Part shown: one piece after another, positions 1 through 8,241 of the stretch
How the letters are laid out: every line of letters begins with the position of its first letter
Numbering within the stretch: position 1 is the first letter of the stretch
Origin: Thermoleophilia bacterium SCSIO 60948
GTDB lineage: Bacteria; Actinomycetota; Thermoleophilia; Solirubrobacterales; 70-9
Direction of reading: 5' to 3'
Length of the DNA: 64,000 nt
Assembly: GCA_021496505.1 (NCBI GenBank)
Contig: CP053031.1
Coordinates: forward strand, 1,480,001 to 1,544,000
Notes under the pieces: model-generated
Told to the model about the DNA's origin: nothing
The model's database searches: none
Seen by the model: only the letters and a program-made list of their open reading frames with translations
Made by a program: the position numbers and the translations under genes

Positions 1-302
1 AGACAGTTCGGTCCCTATCTGCTGTGGGCGTTAGAGAGTTGAGGGGAGTCATCCTTAGTACGAGAGGACCGGGATGAACGCACCTCTGGTGTACCAGTTG
101 TCCTGCCAAGGGCACCGCTGGTTAGCTACGTGTGGATCGGATAACCGCTGAAGGCATCTAAGCGGGAAGCCGACCTCGAGATGAGCTCTCTCATCCCTTC
201 AAGGGAGTAAGACCCCTGGTAGACCACCAGGTTGATAGGCCGGCTGTATAAGCGCGGTGACGCGTTCAGCAGACCGGTACTAATGGGTCGAGGGCTTGAC
301 GG
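1..302 (+). rRNA. 23S ribosomal RNA, 3' end (partial)
   Basis: The left edge falls inside the 23S rRNA gene. The universally conserved sarcin-ricin loop (AGTACGAGAGGACC) is at about 57-70. The 3' domain runs on to the GGTACTAATGGGTCGAGGGC block at about 276-295. The 3' end is placed near 302 by similarity to known 23S ends and could be off by several bases. The rest of the gene lies outside the window. A short stem (GGCTTG at 321-326, CAAGCC at 337-342) between 23S and 5S is probably part of the precursor processing structure. Confidence 0.95.
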
Positions 303-375
303 ATTTACCCATCTTTTCTTGGCTTGATGCAGTTTTCAAGCCTCGTCGGGGCGCCTGCAAGGGTGTCTCGCCATA

Positions 376-490
376 TTTCGGTGGCAATAGCGAGGGGGAG
401 ACACCTCTTCCCATTCCGAACAGAGCAGTTAAGCCCCTCAGCGCCGATGGTACTTGGGACTCACGTCCCTGGGAGAGTAGGTCGCCGCCG
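376..490 (+). rRNA. rrf: 5S ribosomal RNA
   Basis: A typical actinobacterial 5S sequence is visible: GGGGAGACACC near 394, CCATTCCGAACAGAGCAGTTAAG near 411-433, GCGCCGATGGTACTTGGGAC near 441-460 and GGGAGAGTAGGTCGCCGCC near 471-489. Helix I closes between CGGTGGC (379-385) and GTCGCCG (481-487), allowing two G-U pairs. The ends are set from that helix and may shift by two or three bases. It is the last gene of the rRNA operon; no tRNA follows. Confidence 0.93.
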
Positions 491-506
491 GTCTTTCGTA
501 GCGAAT

Positions 507-533
507 GAGCCGCCCGATGGGCGGCTCTTCTGC
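507..533 (+). terminator. rRNA operon terminator
   Basis: A perfect 9-bp stem, GAGCCGCCC (507-515) and GGGCGGCTC (519-527), with a 3-base loop is followed by a short T-containing tail (TTCTG). It sits 17 bases after 5S, as expected for the intrinsic terminator of the rRNA operon. Between here and the next gene (stop at 616) I see nothing else. Confidence 0.8.
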
Positions 534-615
534 GTTCTCTGGGGCGCTCTGGTTCTGGTGACCGCCGAGGCGACGGTCGGGGCCCGCGACGCAGGCGCTC
601 GGGCGCGCGGCGGGT

Positions 616-990
616 TCAGCCGAGGCGGGTGAGGCGGCGACCGCCGGCAAGCGGCATCAGGGGTGCCTGCGCTCGGGCCGCGATGCGGAACGGGCCGACG
701 ACGATCGGCTCTCCGGCGGGTGACGGCGGAAAGTCGAACGAGTACGGGTTGACACCGGACTCGGTCGTGCCCGACGGACGGCGGGAGCGCTTGCGCCGGG
801 TCAGCCGGCGCCGGCGGGTCCGGGCGCTCTCGGCGCACTCGGATCGCGGCGCGGGAGCGCCGTCCTGCGCGCCGACGGGGCGCTGGTCGGTGGCCGTCTC
901 GAGGCCGTATTCGCCGAGTGTCGTGGCGTCGATCATCAGGTCGACGCCGTCGAGCAGGCGCTGGAAGCTGGTGTTGTCTGAGGCGAACAT
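616..990 (-). CDS. Hypothetical protein, 124 aa
   Basis: I do not recognise this protein. It is likely real because nearly every codon from the ATG at 990 to the stop ends in G or C, which the overlapping frames do not show. The N-terminal third (starting MFASDNTSFQRLLDGVD) looks like a compact folded segment. A very basic middle follows (SARTRRRRLTRRKRSRR, about residues 60-75), and then a Pro/Ala-rich tail. The basic patch could bind nucleic acid or phospholipid, but nothing identifies a function. The frame stays open upstream to 1104, but that part has poorer codon use, so the ATG at 990 is preferred. It lies 113 bp downstream of dnaE2 on the same strand, with an inverted repeat (1032-1049) between them, and is probably transcribed separately. 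Confidence 0.55.
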   Translation of the reverse strand: MFASDNTSFQRLLDGVDLMIDATTLGEYGLETATDQRPVGAQDGAPAPRSECAESARTRRRRLTRRKRSRRPSGTTESGVNPYSFDFPPSPAGEPIVVGPFRIAARAQAPLMPLAGGRRLTRLG

Positions 991-1031
991 GTGTACGGAA
1001 GGTATGCGGGCCCCCGGACGGAAGCGGGCGG

Positions 1032-1049
1032 ATGCAATGCCACTTGCAT
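1032..1049. promoter_or_regulatory. Inverted repeat upstream of the 124-aa gene, possible operator
   Basis: ATGCAA (1032-1037) and TTGCAT (1044-1049) form a perfect 6-bp inverted repeat around a 6-base centre, 42 bp upstream of the start codon at 990 on the minus strand. That position and symmetry would suit a dimeric repressor. It is AT-richer than its surroundings. No regulator is known, and it could be chance. Confidence 0.3.
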
Positions 1050-1103
1050 AGCCGTCTCGGCGAAGTCTGAAACCGCTTCTTTGCAGGCGAAAGCGCCGGT
1101 CCA

Positions 1104-4100
1104 TCAGCCGCGTCTCCCGAAGCTCTGCGGGCGCGGCGCGACGGCGGCGAGCCCCGCGGCTCCACCGGCGGCCGCCACGCGGTCGGTTGGGACCCGTCCG
1201 GTCTCGGCCTCGACGGAGGGTTCGATCGTCCGGACCTCCGCACCGGAGATCCCGGGCGAGGAGAGCTGGGAGACCTCGTCGGCGATCAGGTTCATGACGC
1301 CCTCACGGCGTTCGATGCGCCCCGAGCACGACACGAGGGGGGAGGTGCGCACCGTGAGCCTGCAGCGCTCGTAGACGGGCGGCGGGACGATCACGTTGAC
1401 GACGCCCACCTCGTCCTCGAGCAACATGAATACGACCCCCTTGGCGGTTCCGGGGCGCTGTCGCGCGACGACGAGTCCGGCCGTTCGCACGCTGCTCATG
1501 TTGCGCGCGCGTTCGAGCTCGGTACTGGTCAGCATCCCCGGGCCCAGCTCGGCCCGGATCAGGCTCATCGGGTGCTCGCCGAGCGTCATCGAGGTGCTCT
1601 TGTAGTCGGCGATCATCGACTCCCACGGACTCACGGGCTCGAGCTCGGGCGCTTCGGGGAGTTCGAGCGGGAGCGCGAGCTGGAGCCCGTCGGATCCGGC
1701 TCGGCGCGACCCGGCGGCCACGCCGGCGCTCCACAGTGCGCGCCGGCGGCTATCGCCCGGTGGCGCGACCTGCCGCAGGTGCCCGCGCGAGCCCTTGCCT
1801 GCCGGGACCCCGAGGGGAGCGAACGCCCCCGACCAGGCGAGTCGCTCGAGCGACTCACGCCGCAGGCCGGAGCGCGAGGCGAGCTCGCCGAGCTCCGTGA
1901 ACTCGCCGCCGTCCCGGCGCGCTCGGACCAGCCGCTCGGCCTCGGCCTCGCGCAGGCCGCCGACGTAGCCGAGCCCGACCCTCACCGCCGGCGGAGCGCC
2001 GCGCTCGACCGCGGGTTCGGCAGTGCACGCGACCTCGCTGCGATTGACGTCCACCCCGCGGACCTCTACGCCGCGGCGCTGGGCCTCGTGGACCAGGGCA
2101 TCGGGCGGGTAGAAGCCCATCGGCTGTTCGTTCAGCAGCGCGGCGAGGAACTCGGCGGCGTAATGGACCCGTAGCCAGGTCGATTGGTAGGCGAGCAGAC
2201 CGAAAGCGGCCGAATGTGACTTCGGGAAGCCGAAGCCGGAGAACCCCTCGACCTGCGAGAAGACACGCTCGGCGATCTCCCGGTCGACCCCGTTGTCCAG
2301 CGCCCCCGCGACGAACCTGCGGCGGTAGGCGACGAGAGCCTCCTCGGAGCGCTTGCGGCTCATCGCCCGCCGCAGGCCCTCGGCCTCGCCCGGCGAGAAT
2401 CCGGCGAGCGCCATCGCAACCTGGATCACCTGGTCCTGGAAGACGATCGCGCCCAACGTGTCGGAGAGGATCGGCTCGAGCGAAGGGTGTTCGTAGGGGA
2501 TCTCGTAGTCGGGGTTGGTCCGCAGGATCTTGCGGCGCTCGAGGTAGGGGTGCACCGCGCCGCCCTGGATCGGGCCGGGGCGGACGATCGCGACCTGGAC
2601 GACGATGTCGTCGAGGTTCTCGGGCAGGCTGCGCGGCAGCATCTGCATCTGGGCGCGGCTCTCGATCTGGAAGACGCCGGTCGTCTCGGCTTTCTGGATC
2701 GCCTCGAAGACCTCCGGGTCGTCGAGCCGGATCCGCGAGAGGTCGATCCGCTCGCCGCGGCAACGCGCGATGTCCTCGACGCAGCGCTCGACGGCCGAGA
2801 GCATCCCGAGCCCGAGCAGGTCGATCTTGAGAAAACCGGCGTCCGAGCAGGAGTCCTTGTCCCACTGGACGATCTGGCGCTCGGCCATCGCCGCCGGTAT
2901 GACCGGACAGAGCTCGTGCAGCCGTTCGGTCGAGAGGACCATGCCGCCGGGGTGCTGGGAGGCGTGGCGGGGCTGGCCGAATGCCTCACCGGCCAGCGAG
3001 AGCAGCGCCCGCCAGCGCGGTGAGCGAGCTCGCTCGGCACCGATCGACTCGACGATGTCGCGCTCGAGGTCGCGGCCGTCGCCGTAGCCCGAGGCGGCGC
3101 GGGCCACGCGCTCGATCTCGCCGGCGGGCAGACCGAGCGCCTTGCCGAAGTCGCGCACCGACGCCTTCGTGCGGAAGGTCGGAAAGGCGGCGACGAGGGC
3201 CGAGCGCTCGTGTCCGTAGCGCTCGTGGATCCGCGGGATCAGCCGCTCGCGGATGTCGCGCGGGAAGTCGAGGTCGATGTCCGGCATCTCGGAGACCTCC
3301 TCGTTGAGGAAGCGGCCGAGAAAGAGGCCGGCGCGGACCGGGTCGACGTGCGAGAGGCCGGTCAGGTAACAGACGACGGACGAGACGCTCGACCCGCGTC
3401 CGCGGCCCGGCGGCATCAACGCCCGCGCCGAATCGGGGCCGCGGACCTCGACCGCGACCTCGCGCGCGAGCTCGAGCAGTTCGAAGTGGAGCCGGAAGAA
3501 GCCCGAGAGCCGCAGCGAGGCGATCACCCGGAGCTCCTCGCGCAGCCGATCGCGAGCTTCGGCCACCTCGGGCGTTCCGGCGTAGCGGGTGTCGAAGCGC
3601 GAATCGCAGATCTCCGCCAGCTCGCGATCGGCTCCGGGGTCCTCGGACCCCGGGTAGCGGTAGCCGAGGTCGCGGGTCAGGTCGAATCGCAGCCGCTCGG
3701 CGAGCCGCTCGGTCCCGGCGAGCGCCTCGGGGTGGTCGGCGAACCGCGCCTCCATGCTCCCCGGCGCGACCAGTGCGCTCGAGCCGTTGCCGCGCCGCGC
3801 CGGCTCGGTCTCCTCGAGCGTCGCGTTGCGCCCGACGGCGACGAGGGCGTCCTGGAGCGCCGCGCGGGAGCGATCGTGCGAGTGGACGTTGCCGCTCGCA
3901 ACGCAGCCGACCCCGATCCGCTCGGCGAGCGCGGCCAGCCAGCGGTTGCGGGCGCGATCGTGGCGCCACAGCGGTCGCTGGAGCTCGACCGCGAGCCGAT
4001 CGGGCCCGAAGGCTGCGCGCAGCCGGCGCGCGATCTCGATCCGGCCCGCGAGGGCGTCGGGTCGCGGGCGCCCGCCGGCGCGCTCGTACGGACCGCAGAG

Positions 4101-4580
4101 CAGGCCCTCTCGCGCGCAGCCGGTGAGGCAGACGAGCCCTTCGCAGTCGCGCTCGAGCTCCGCGAGCTCGAGTAGCGCCGGCAGTGGGCCCGACATCGAA
4201 GCGGGGCCGGTCCGCGTGTCGGCGTGCGCGAGGGTGACGAGCCGGCAGAGCGAACGCCACCCGGCCGCCGACTCGACGAGCAGGGTGAGATGGAAGCGGG
4301 GTGGAGGCGGGATCGAGTCGATCAACGCCTTTCCGGCGTCGATCGCGCGCGCCACCGGGCGCTCGCCGGCGACGATCTCGAGCTCGGCGCCGACGATCGG
4401 CCGGACCCCGACGCCGCGGCAGGCGTGGGCGAACTCCATCGCGCCCCAGACGCCGTCGTGGTCGGTGAGCGCGAACGATTCGTAGCCGTGCATAGCGGCG
4501 GCGACCGCGAGCTCGGCCGGCAGCGAGGCGCCGTCGGAGAACGAATACGAAGAGTGGGCGTGGAGCTCTGAATAGGCCAT
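1104..4580 (-). CDS. dnaE2: Error-prone DNA polymerase III alpha subunit DnaE2
   Basis: C-family polymerase of the SOS mutasome, which copies damaged DNA and causes induced mutations. The 1158-residue length fits DnaE2. The N-terminal PHP domain starts with the HAH metal motif (H7, H9) and TDHDG. The palm carries the catalytic acidic motif PDIDLDF with D434, D436 and D438, followed by KIDLLGLGMLSAV near residue 585. A C-terminal OB-fold-like segment (TAGLVVARQRPGTAKGVVF onwards) is present. There is no beta-clamp tail or exonuclease domain. I start at the ATG at 4580 (MAYSELHAHSSYSF), the usual family start; an in-frame GTG at 4598 is possible. It is last in a minus-strand unit, 10 bp after the DUF6504-like gene, and is presumably controlled by the LexA box upstream of imuB. 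Confidence 0.95.
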   Translation of the reverse strand: MAYSELHAHSSYSFSDGASLPAELAVAAAMHGYESFALTDHDGVWGAMEFAHACRGVGVRPIVGAELEIVAGERPVARAIDAGKALIDSIPPPPRFHLTLLVESAAGWRSLCRLVTLAHADTRTGPASMSGPLPALLELAELERDCEGLVCLTGCAREGLLCGPYERAGGRPRPDALAGRIEIARRLRAAFGPDRLAVELQRPLWRHDRARNRWLAALAERIGVGCVASGNVHSHDRSRAALQDALVAVGRNATLEETEPARRGNGSSALVAPGSMEARFADHPEALAGTERLAERLRFDLTRDLGYRYPGSEDPGADRELAEICDSRFDTRYAGTPEVAEARDRLREELRVIASLRLSGFFRLHFELLELAREVAVEVRGPDSARALMPPGRGRGSSVSSVVCYLTGLSHVDPVRAGLFLGRFLNEEVSEMPDIDLDFPRDIRERLIPRIHERYGHERSALVAAFPTFRTKASVRDFGKALGLPAGEIERVARAASGYGDGRDLERDIVESIGAERARSPRWRALLSLAGEAFGQPRHASQHPGGMVLSTERLHELCPVIPAAMAERQIVQWDKDSCSDAGFLKIDLLGLGMLSAVERCVEDIARCRGERIDLSRIRLDDPEVFEAIQKAETTGVFQIESRAQMQMLPRSLPENLDDIVVQVAIVRPGPIQGGAVHPYLERRKILRTNPDYEIPYEHPSLEPILSDTLGAIVFQDQVIQVAMALAGFSPGEAEGLRRAMSRKRSEEALVAYRRRFVAGALDNGVDREIAERVFSQVEGFSGFGFPKSHSAAFGLLAYQSTWLRVHYAAEFLAALLNEQPMGFYPPDALVHEAQRRGVEVRGVDVNRSEVACTAEPAVERGAPPAVRVGLGYVGGLREAEAERLVRARRDGGEFTELGELASRSGLRRESLERLAWSGAFAPLGVPAGKGSRGHLRQVAPPGDSRRRALWSAGVAAGSRRAGSDGLQLALPLELPEAPELEPVSPWESMIADYKSTSMTLGEHPMSLIRAELGPGMLTSTELERARNMSSVRTAGLVVARQRPGTAKGVVFMLLEDEVGVVNVIVPPPVYERCRLTVRTSPLVSCSGRIERREGVMNLIADEVSQLSSPGISGAEVRTIEPSVEAETGRVPTDRVAAAGGAAGLAAVAPRPQSFGRRG

Positions 4581-4590
4581 CGCGACCCGC

Positions 4591-4860
4591 TCAGGCACGC
4601 TGCTCGAACCAGCGCCCGCCGCGCGCCGGCTCTCGCATCACGACGACGTCGCGGCCGTCGGCGAGGACGAGTTCGAAGTAGCGGCGGCTGAGCGGCTCAG
4701 AGGTCCACCAGCGATCCTCGACCAACCACTGCTCGCGGATCGCGTCGACCCGCGAGCCGCCGACGCGCGCCGGCAGCCCGCGCTCGCCGGTCTCGACCCT
4801 GATCGGTCGCGGCGCGTAGACGCCGTGCGGCCCGTGCGCGCGCCGGCGAGGCTCAGCCAT
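4591..4860 (-). CDS. DUF6504-like protein of the mutasome cassette, 89 aa
   Basis: Small protein between imuB and dnaE2. The central block WLVEDRWWTSEPLSRRYFEL followed by VLADGRDVVVMREP resembles the DUF6504 family, which I recall as being encoded next to ImuB/DnaE2 in actinobacteria and Deinococcus. The biochemical role is unknown; by context it may be an accessory to translesion synthesis. The ATG at 4860 overlaps the imuB stop by 8 bp, which favours translational coupling. The frame is open further upstream, but that part is antisense-like and arginine/serine rich, so it was left out. Family assignment is from memory of the motif. Confidence 0.75.
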   Translation of the reverse strand: MAEPRRRAHGPHGVYAPRPIRVETGERGLPARVGGSRVDAIREQWLVEDRWWTSEPLSRRYFELVLADGRDVVVMREPARGGRWFEQRA

Positions 4861-6076
4861 CGCCGTCGAGCTCCGAGCGCTCGGGGAAGGGGGTGAGGAC
4901 CGCTCGTCGCTCCGGGATCCTCGAATCCGGATCGACGTCGAGGATCTGGAGCACCGAGTCGCGGCCGGCGGCGGCCCGGACCTGGCGCACCGCTTCGCCG
5001 AGCAGTCCGCGTCGGCGCTGCGCCGCATCGGCGGCGCCGAGCGATGCCTGGTCGCTGGGCGGCTCGCCGAGCTCGAGCGCACGGAGCGCGATCCGCTCGG
5101 CGGGGCCTGGGAGCGCGGCGAGCTTCGCGACAGCGGCGCTTCGCAGCCGCTCGGGGTCCGCGCTCGCGCTTCGCATCGCGATCTCGGACCGCCAGCCCCC
5201 GGCGCCCGCGAGCCGGACCTCGATCCGCAGCCGTCTCAGGCTGCGCCCGCCGCGCGCCGGGTCGGCCAACAGCCTGTCGACGAGCAGCGCGATCGCGCGT
5301 TCGAGTCCGGGCCCCGCGAGGGCGTCGCCGAGCTCGAGCGACGCGACGATCTCCTCGCGCCCGCGCCGGGGGCGCAGCGGCGGCTCCTCGCCGCGCGCGA
5401 TTCGCAGCGCGCGCAGCCCGGGCTCCCCGAACCGGTCGGCGATCGCCGCCGCCGGCAGCGCCGCGAACTCCCCGATCGATCCGATCCCGAGCCGTTCGAG
5501 GGTCTCGGGCAGGCTCGCCGCCTGCCAGCGATCGGGCAGGCGGTCGCGAAGCGCGGTGATCGGCAGCTCGGCGACGAAGCGCTCCGCGTCGCGACCGGCG
5601 ACGATCGGCGCCGCTCGCCTGGCCCGGGCGCGCCGCGCGGCGGCCTGGGCGCAGAGCCGGGTCGGTCCGGCGCCGAGCCGGGCGGCCGTGCCGAGGGCGC
5701 GGCCGGCGCGTGCGAGCGCCGGGGCGGGACCGCCGTAGAGGCCGACGAGGGCGCCGACGGAGAAGAAGGCCTCGCCGGGGCGCTCGGCCTCGACCTCGGC
5801 GCCGATCTCCTCGAGCCGCCGGACCGCGACCTCCCAGCGCTCCTCGGCGCGGTCGGGGTCCGGAGTGACGAGTTCGAGCGACGGGCAGCGGGCGAGCGCT
5901 TCGGAGAGCCCGATGCCCGGGCGGACTCCGTAGGCCTCGGCGGCGGCGGAGACCTCGCCGATCAGCTGCGGGGCGCCCGGGGTGGGGGCGAGCGCGATCG
6001 GATCGCCGAGGCGCTCGCGCCCGCCGAGCGCGGCGAGCAGCTCGAAGCGGGGAAGTAGCGCGCAGGCGACGATCAT
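4853..6076 (-). CDS. imuB: ImuB-like Y-family polymerase homologue, probably catalytically inactive
   Basis: 407 residues with the Y-family layout: an N-terminal palm/fingers region, a linker, then a little-finger domain (REEIVASLELGDAL onwards). The family block GVRPGIGLSEALARCPSL is clear near residues 49-66. The catalytic acidic residues are missing: the DxD-type motif at the start is replaced by MIVACALLPRFEL, and the usual S-x-D-E is replaced by FFSVGALVGLYGG. That is the hallmark of ImuB, which acts as a clamp-binding adaptor for DnaE2. ImuA is not adjacent: the upstream neighbour is a divergent lipoprotein gene. The start is the ATG at 6076, which directly abuts a perfect LexA box (6077-6090); an in-frame ATG at 6085, inside the box, would add three residues (MCS). 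Confidence 0.88.
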   Translation of the reverse strand: MIVACALLPRFELLAALGGRERLGDPIALAPTPGAPQLIGEVSAAAEAYGVRPGIGLSEALARCPSLELVTPDPDRAEERWEVAVRRLEEIGAEVEAERPGEAFFSVGALVGLYGGPAPALARAGRALGTAARLGAGPTRLCAQAAARRARARRAAPIVAGRDAERFVAELPITALRDRLPDRWQAASLPETLERLGIGSIGEFAALPAAAIADRFGEPGLRALRIARGEEPPLRPRRGREEIVASLELGDALAGPGLERAIALLVDRLLADPARGGRSLRRLRIEVRLAGAGGWRSEIAMRSASADPERLRSAAVAKLAALPGPAERIALRALELGEPPSDQASLGAADAAQRRRGLLGEAVRQVRAAAGRDSVLQILDVDPDSRIPERRAVLTPFPERSELDGDG

Positions 6077-6090
6077 CGAACACATGTTCG
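6077..6090 (-). promoter_or_regulatory. LexA/SOS box
   Basis: CGAACACATGTTCG matches the actinobacterial/Bacillus LexA operator CGAAC-RNRY-GTTCG at every position. It ends immediately next to the imuB start codon, so imuB-DUF6504-dnaE2 is predicted to be SOS-induced. The transcript would start inside or next to the box and be leaderless or nearly so. The divergent lipoprotein gene begins 18 bp away on the other strand, so the same box may also affect it. Confidence 0.92.
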
Positions 6091-6107
6091 CATGCGACGG
6101 TGACGGA

Positions 6108-6695
6108 ATGCAAACCTCCGGCGCCGGGTACCTCGGCGGCGTGGGACTGGCTCCGGCGACCGTCGTTGCGATGCTCGCCGCGTTGCTGGCGAGCATCGCG
6201 CTCGGTGCCTGCTCAGGGGCGGATTCCGGATCCGGAACGGCCGACTCGACCGGCTCCGGCGCGGCTCAGGGGCCCGCCGAGCCGCGTGATGAGGACGATT
6301 CCGGCGACAGCGAGGATGAGGCCGTCGCCGTGATCGAGCGCTGGTCGGAGACCCTGCGAGGCGGCGACGAGCGTGGCGCCGCCGAGCTGTTCGCAACGCC
6401 GAGCCTGGTCGACAACGGGACCGGCCCGCTGTCGATCGAGACCACGGACGACGCGCTCGCCTTCAACCGCTCACTGCCGTGCGGCGCCGTCCTGCTCGGC
6501 ACGGAGGCCCGGGGCGAGCTGACGATCGCGACCTTCCGCCTGACCGAGCGGCCGGGCTCCGGGACCTGCGGTCCCGGCGTCGGCTCGCGGGCACGGACCG
6601 CGTTCGAGGTCGCTGACGGATCCATCACCGTCTGGCAGCGCGTTCCCACGCGCGGCGACGGATCGACCGAGCCCGCGCCCACGGACCCGGTCTGA
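6108..6695 (+). CDS. Putative lipoprotein with an NTF2/SnoaL-like domain
   Basis: 195 residues. The N-terminus has a hydrophobic stretch (VVAMLAALLASIAL) ending in the lipobox-like LGAC, with Cys at about residue 35, followed by a Ser/Gly/Asp-rich linker. The mature part (AVIERWSETLRGGDERGAAELFATPSLVDNG through FEVADGSITVWQRVP) has the rhythm of an NTF2/SnoaL-like domain, often a ligand-binding or stability module. The n-region lacks Lys/Arg for the chosen ATG at 6108, which weakens the signal peptide. An in-frame ATG at 6084 lies inside the LexA box. The gene is divergent from imuB; its function is unknown. Confidence 0.6.
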   Translation: MQTSGAGYLGGVGLAPATVVAMLAALLASIALGACSGADSGSGTADSTGSGAAQGPAEPRDEDDSGDSEDEAVAVIERWSETLRGGDERGAAELFATPSLVDNGTGPLSIETTDDALAFNRSLPCGAVLLGTEARGELTIATFRLTERPGSGTCGPGVGSRARTAFEVADGSITVWQRVPTRGDGSTEPAPTDPV

Positions 6696-6733
6696 TTCGG
6701 CCGACCGGGTGGCGCTGACGCCCCCTGGACACT

Positions 6734-6782
6734 TATGATCCTTTGAGGGTTGCAGGGACCCATCGATGGACTACCTAGGAGG
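6734..6782 (+). promoter_or_regulatory. Candidate -10 element and strong RBS of the binding-protein gene
   Basis: TATGAT at 6734-6739 is a good -10 hexamer in an otherwise GC-rich gap; no convincing -35 is seen. A perfect AGGAGG at 6777-6782 sits 4 bases before the ATG at 6787. The RBS decides the start over an in-frame ATG at 6766. Confidence 0.5.
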
Positions 6783-6786
6783 ACGT

Positions 6787-8094
6787 ATGAGACGGACCAG
6801 GCTGGTCTGCACCGCGCTGGCGGTGACCGGCTTGTCGTTCGGTGCCGTCGCCTGTGGCGACGACAGCGATGACGGCGGCGGCGGCGGAGGCGAAGGCGGG
6901 GAGACCTCGCTCGATCTCGTGATCGGGGATTCGGTTCCCCTCAGCGGCGACCTCGGAGACTTCGGTCCTCCCGGCCAGAAGGCCGCGGACCTCGCTATCG
7001 AGGAGATCAACAGCGCCATCGAGGAAGCGGGTGCCGACCACACCGTCGAGATCGTCCACGAGGACAACGGCGGCGGTGCCGATCAGCAGGCCGCGGTCTC
7101 CGCCGCGCGCAAGCTCGTCGACTCCGACGGCGCTTCGTGCATCACCGGCGCGTGGGCCTCGGCCGACACGATCCCGACCGCGGAGTCGGTGACGATCGAC
7201 GCCGAGGTTCCGCTGATCTCGCCGGCCTCGACCTCGGACGAGATCACCGCGATCGGCGGCGAGAATCCGGGACTCGTCAACCGGACGGCTCCGCCGGACT
7301 CCTTCCAGGGTCCGACGCTGGCCAACTACATCGATCAGGAGATCGGTGCGGACGGCTCGACGGCCAACGTCGGCGCTCGTAACGACGCCTACGGAACCGG
7401 TCTCGCCGAGACGTTCAGCGGCGGCTGGGAGGATCTCGGCGGTGAGATCGGGAGCGAGACGGTCTACGACCCGAAGCTGCCGAGCTATGACGCTGAGGCG
7501 TCGGACATCACCGAGGGCGATCCGGACGCGACGGTCATCGTCGACTTCCCGGAGACCTACAACAAGGTCGGTCCCGCGCTCGTGCGCGCCGGGTTCGATC
7601 CGGGCACGACGTTCGTCACCGACGGTCTGATCTCCGGCGATCTCGCCGAGGGTGCCGGTGACGACGCGGTCAACGGTCTGCGCGGTACTGCGCCGGGCGT
7701 CCCCGACGATGACGAGTCGTCGAAGGCGTTCGACGAGGCGTTCAAGCAGTTCGAGCCGAAGGACGTCGAGCGCATGACGTTCGACGCTCAGAACTTCGAC
7801 GCCGTCGTTCTGTGCTACCTGTCCGCCGTGGCCGCCGGCTCCGATGAGGGTGCCGACATGGCCGAGACGCTGCATGACGTCAGCGCCCCGGGCGGCGAGC
7901 AGTACACCTGGGAGGAGCTCCCCGAGGCCATCGAGGCGCTCGAGAACGGTGAGGACATCGACTACCAGGGCGCCTCGGGCGCGATCGACATGGACGAGAA
8001 CGGAGATGCCACCGCGGGCGTCTACGACGTGTTCGAGTTCAAGAACGGCGCACCTGAGCCGGTCGACGAGGTCGAGGTCGAGACCGGGGAGTAG
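6787..8094 (+). CDS. livK: Branched-chain amino acid type ABC transporter substrate-binding lipoprotein
   Basis: 435 residues. A basic n-region (MRRTRLVCT) and hydrophobic core end in the lipobox-like AVAC, then an Asp/Gly-rich linker. The mature protein has the periplasmic-binding type I fold of the Leu/Ile/Val family: DLVIGDSVPLSGDLGDFGPPG at the start, VISP/LISPAS-like ligand segments, and RNDAYGTGLAETF in the second lobe. It should capture amino acids or similar small amides outside the membrane for the LivHMGF permease encoded convergently just downstream. It has its own promoter and a strong AGGAGG RBS, so it can be expressed well above the permease. The exact ligand cannot be read from the sequence. 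Confidence 0.85.
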   Translation: MRRTRLVCTALAVTGLSFGAVACGDDSDDGGGGGGEGGETSLDLVIGDSVPLSGDLGDFGPPGQKAADLAIEEINSAIEEAGADHTVEIVHEDNGGGADQQAAVSAARKLVDSDGASCITGAWASADTIPTAESVTIDAEVPLISPASTSDEITAIGGENPGLVNRTAPPDSFQGPTLANYIDQEIGADGSTANVGARNDAYGTGLAETFSGGWEDLGGEIGSETVYDPKLPSYDAEASDITEGDPDATVIVDFPETYNKVGPALVRAGFDPGTTFVTDGLISGDLAEGAGDDAVNGLRGTAPGVPDDDESSKAFDEAFKQFEPKDVERMTFDAQNFDAVVLCYLSAVAAGSDEGADMAETLHDVSAPGGEQYTWEELPEAIEALENGEDIDYQGASGAIDMDENGDATAGVYDVFEFKNGAPEPVDEVEVETGE

Positions 8095-8118
8095 CCCGGC
8101 TCGTCCGACGAGCAGAGC

Positions 8119-8149
8119 GAGCCCGGCGGCCGGAAGGGTCGCCGGGCTC
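8119..8149. terminator. Hairpin after the binding-protein gene
   Basis: A perfect 10-bp stem, GAGCCCGGCG (8119-8128) and CGCCGGGCTC (8140-8149), sits 25 bp after the livK stop. It has no T-tract, so it may protect the mRNA 3' end or work with the next hairpin. Confidence 0.55.
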
Positions 8150-8180
8150 GGCGCTCGCCGCGCACAGGCGGCGGGCGGAG

Positions 8181-8221
8181 AGCGGCGATCGGGCTTCCTG
8201 CGGGCCCGCTCGCCGCTTTTC
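8181..8221 (+). terminator. Intrinsic terminator between convergent liv genes
   Basis: AGCGGCGA (8181-8188) and TCGCCGCT (8210-8217) form a perfect 8-bp stem with a GC-rich inner stem, followed by TTTTC. It lies between the convergent livK and livF and terminates the plus-strand transcript. Confidence 0.75.
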
Positions 8222-8241
8222 TCGTCCCGGGGTCGGGGCGC

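Noticed and set aside
461-1243. 260-codon minus-strand frame over the 124-aa gene and rRNA terminator
   Set aside because: Arg/Pro/Ser-rich product, out of frame with the GC3-biased 124-aa gene, and running into the rRNA terminator region.
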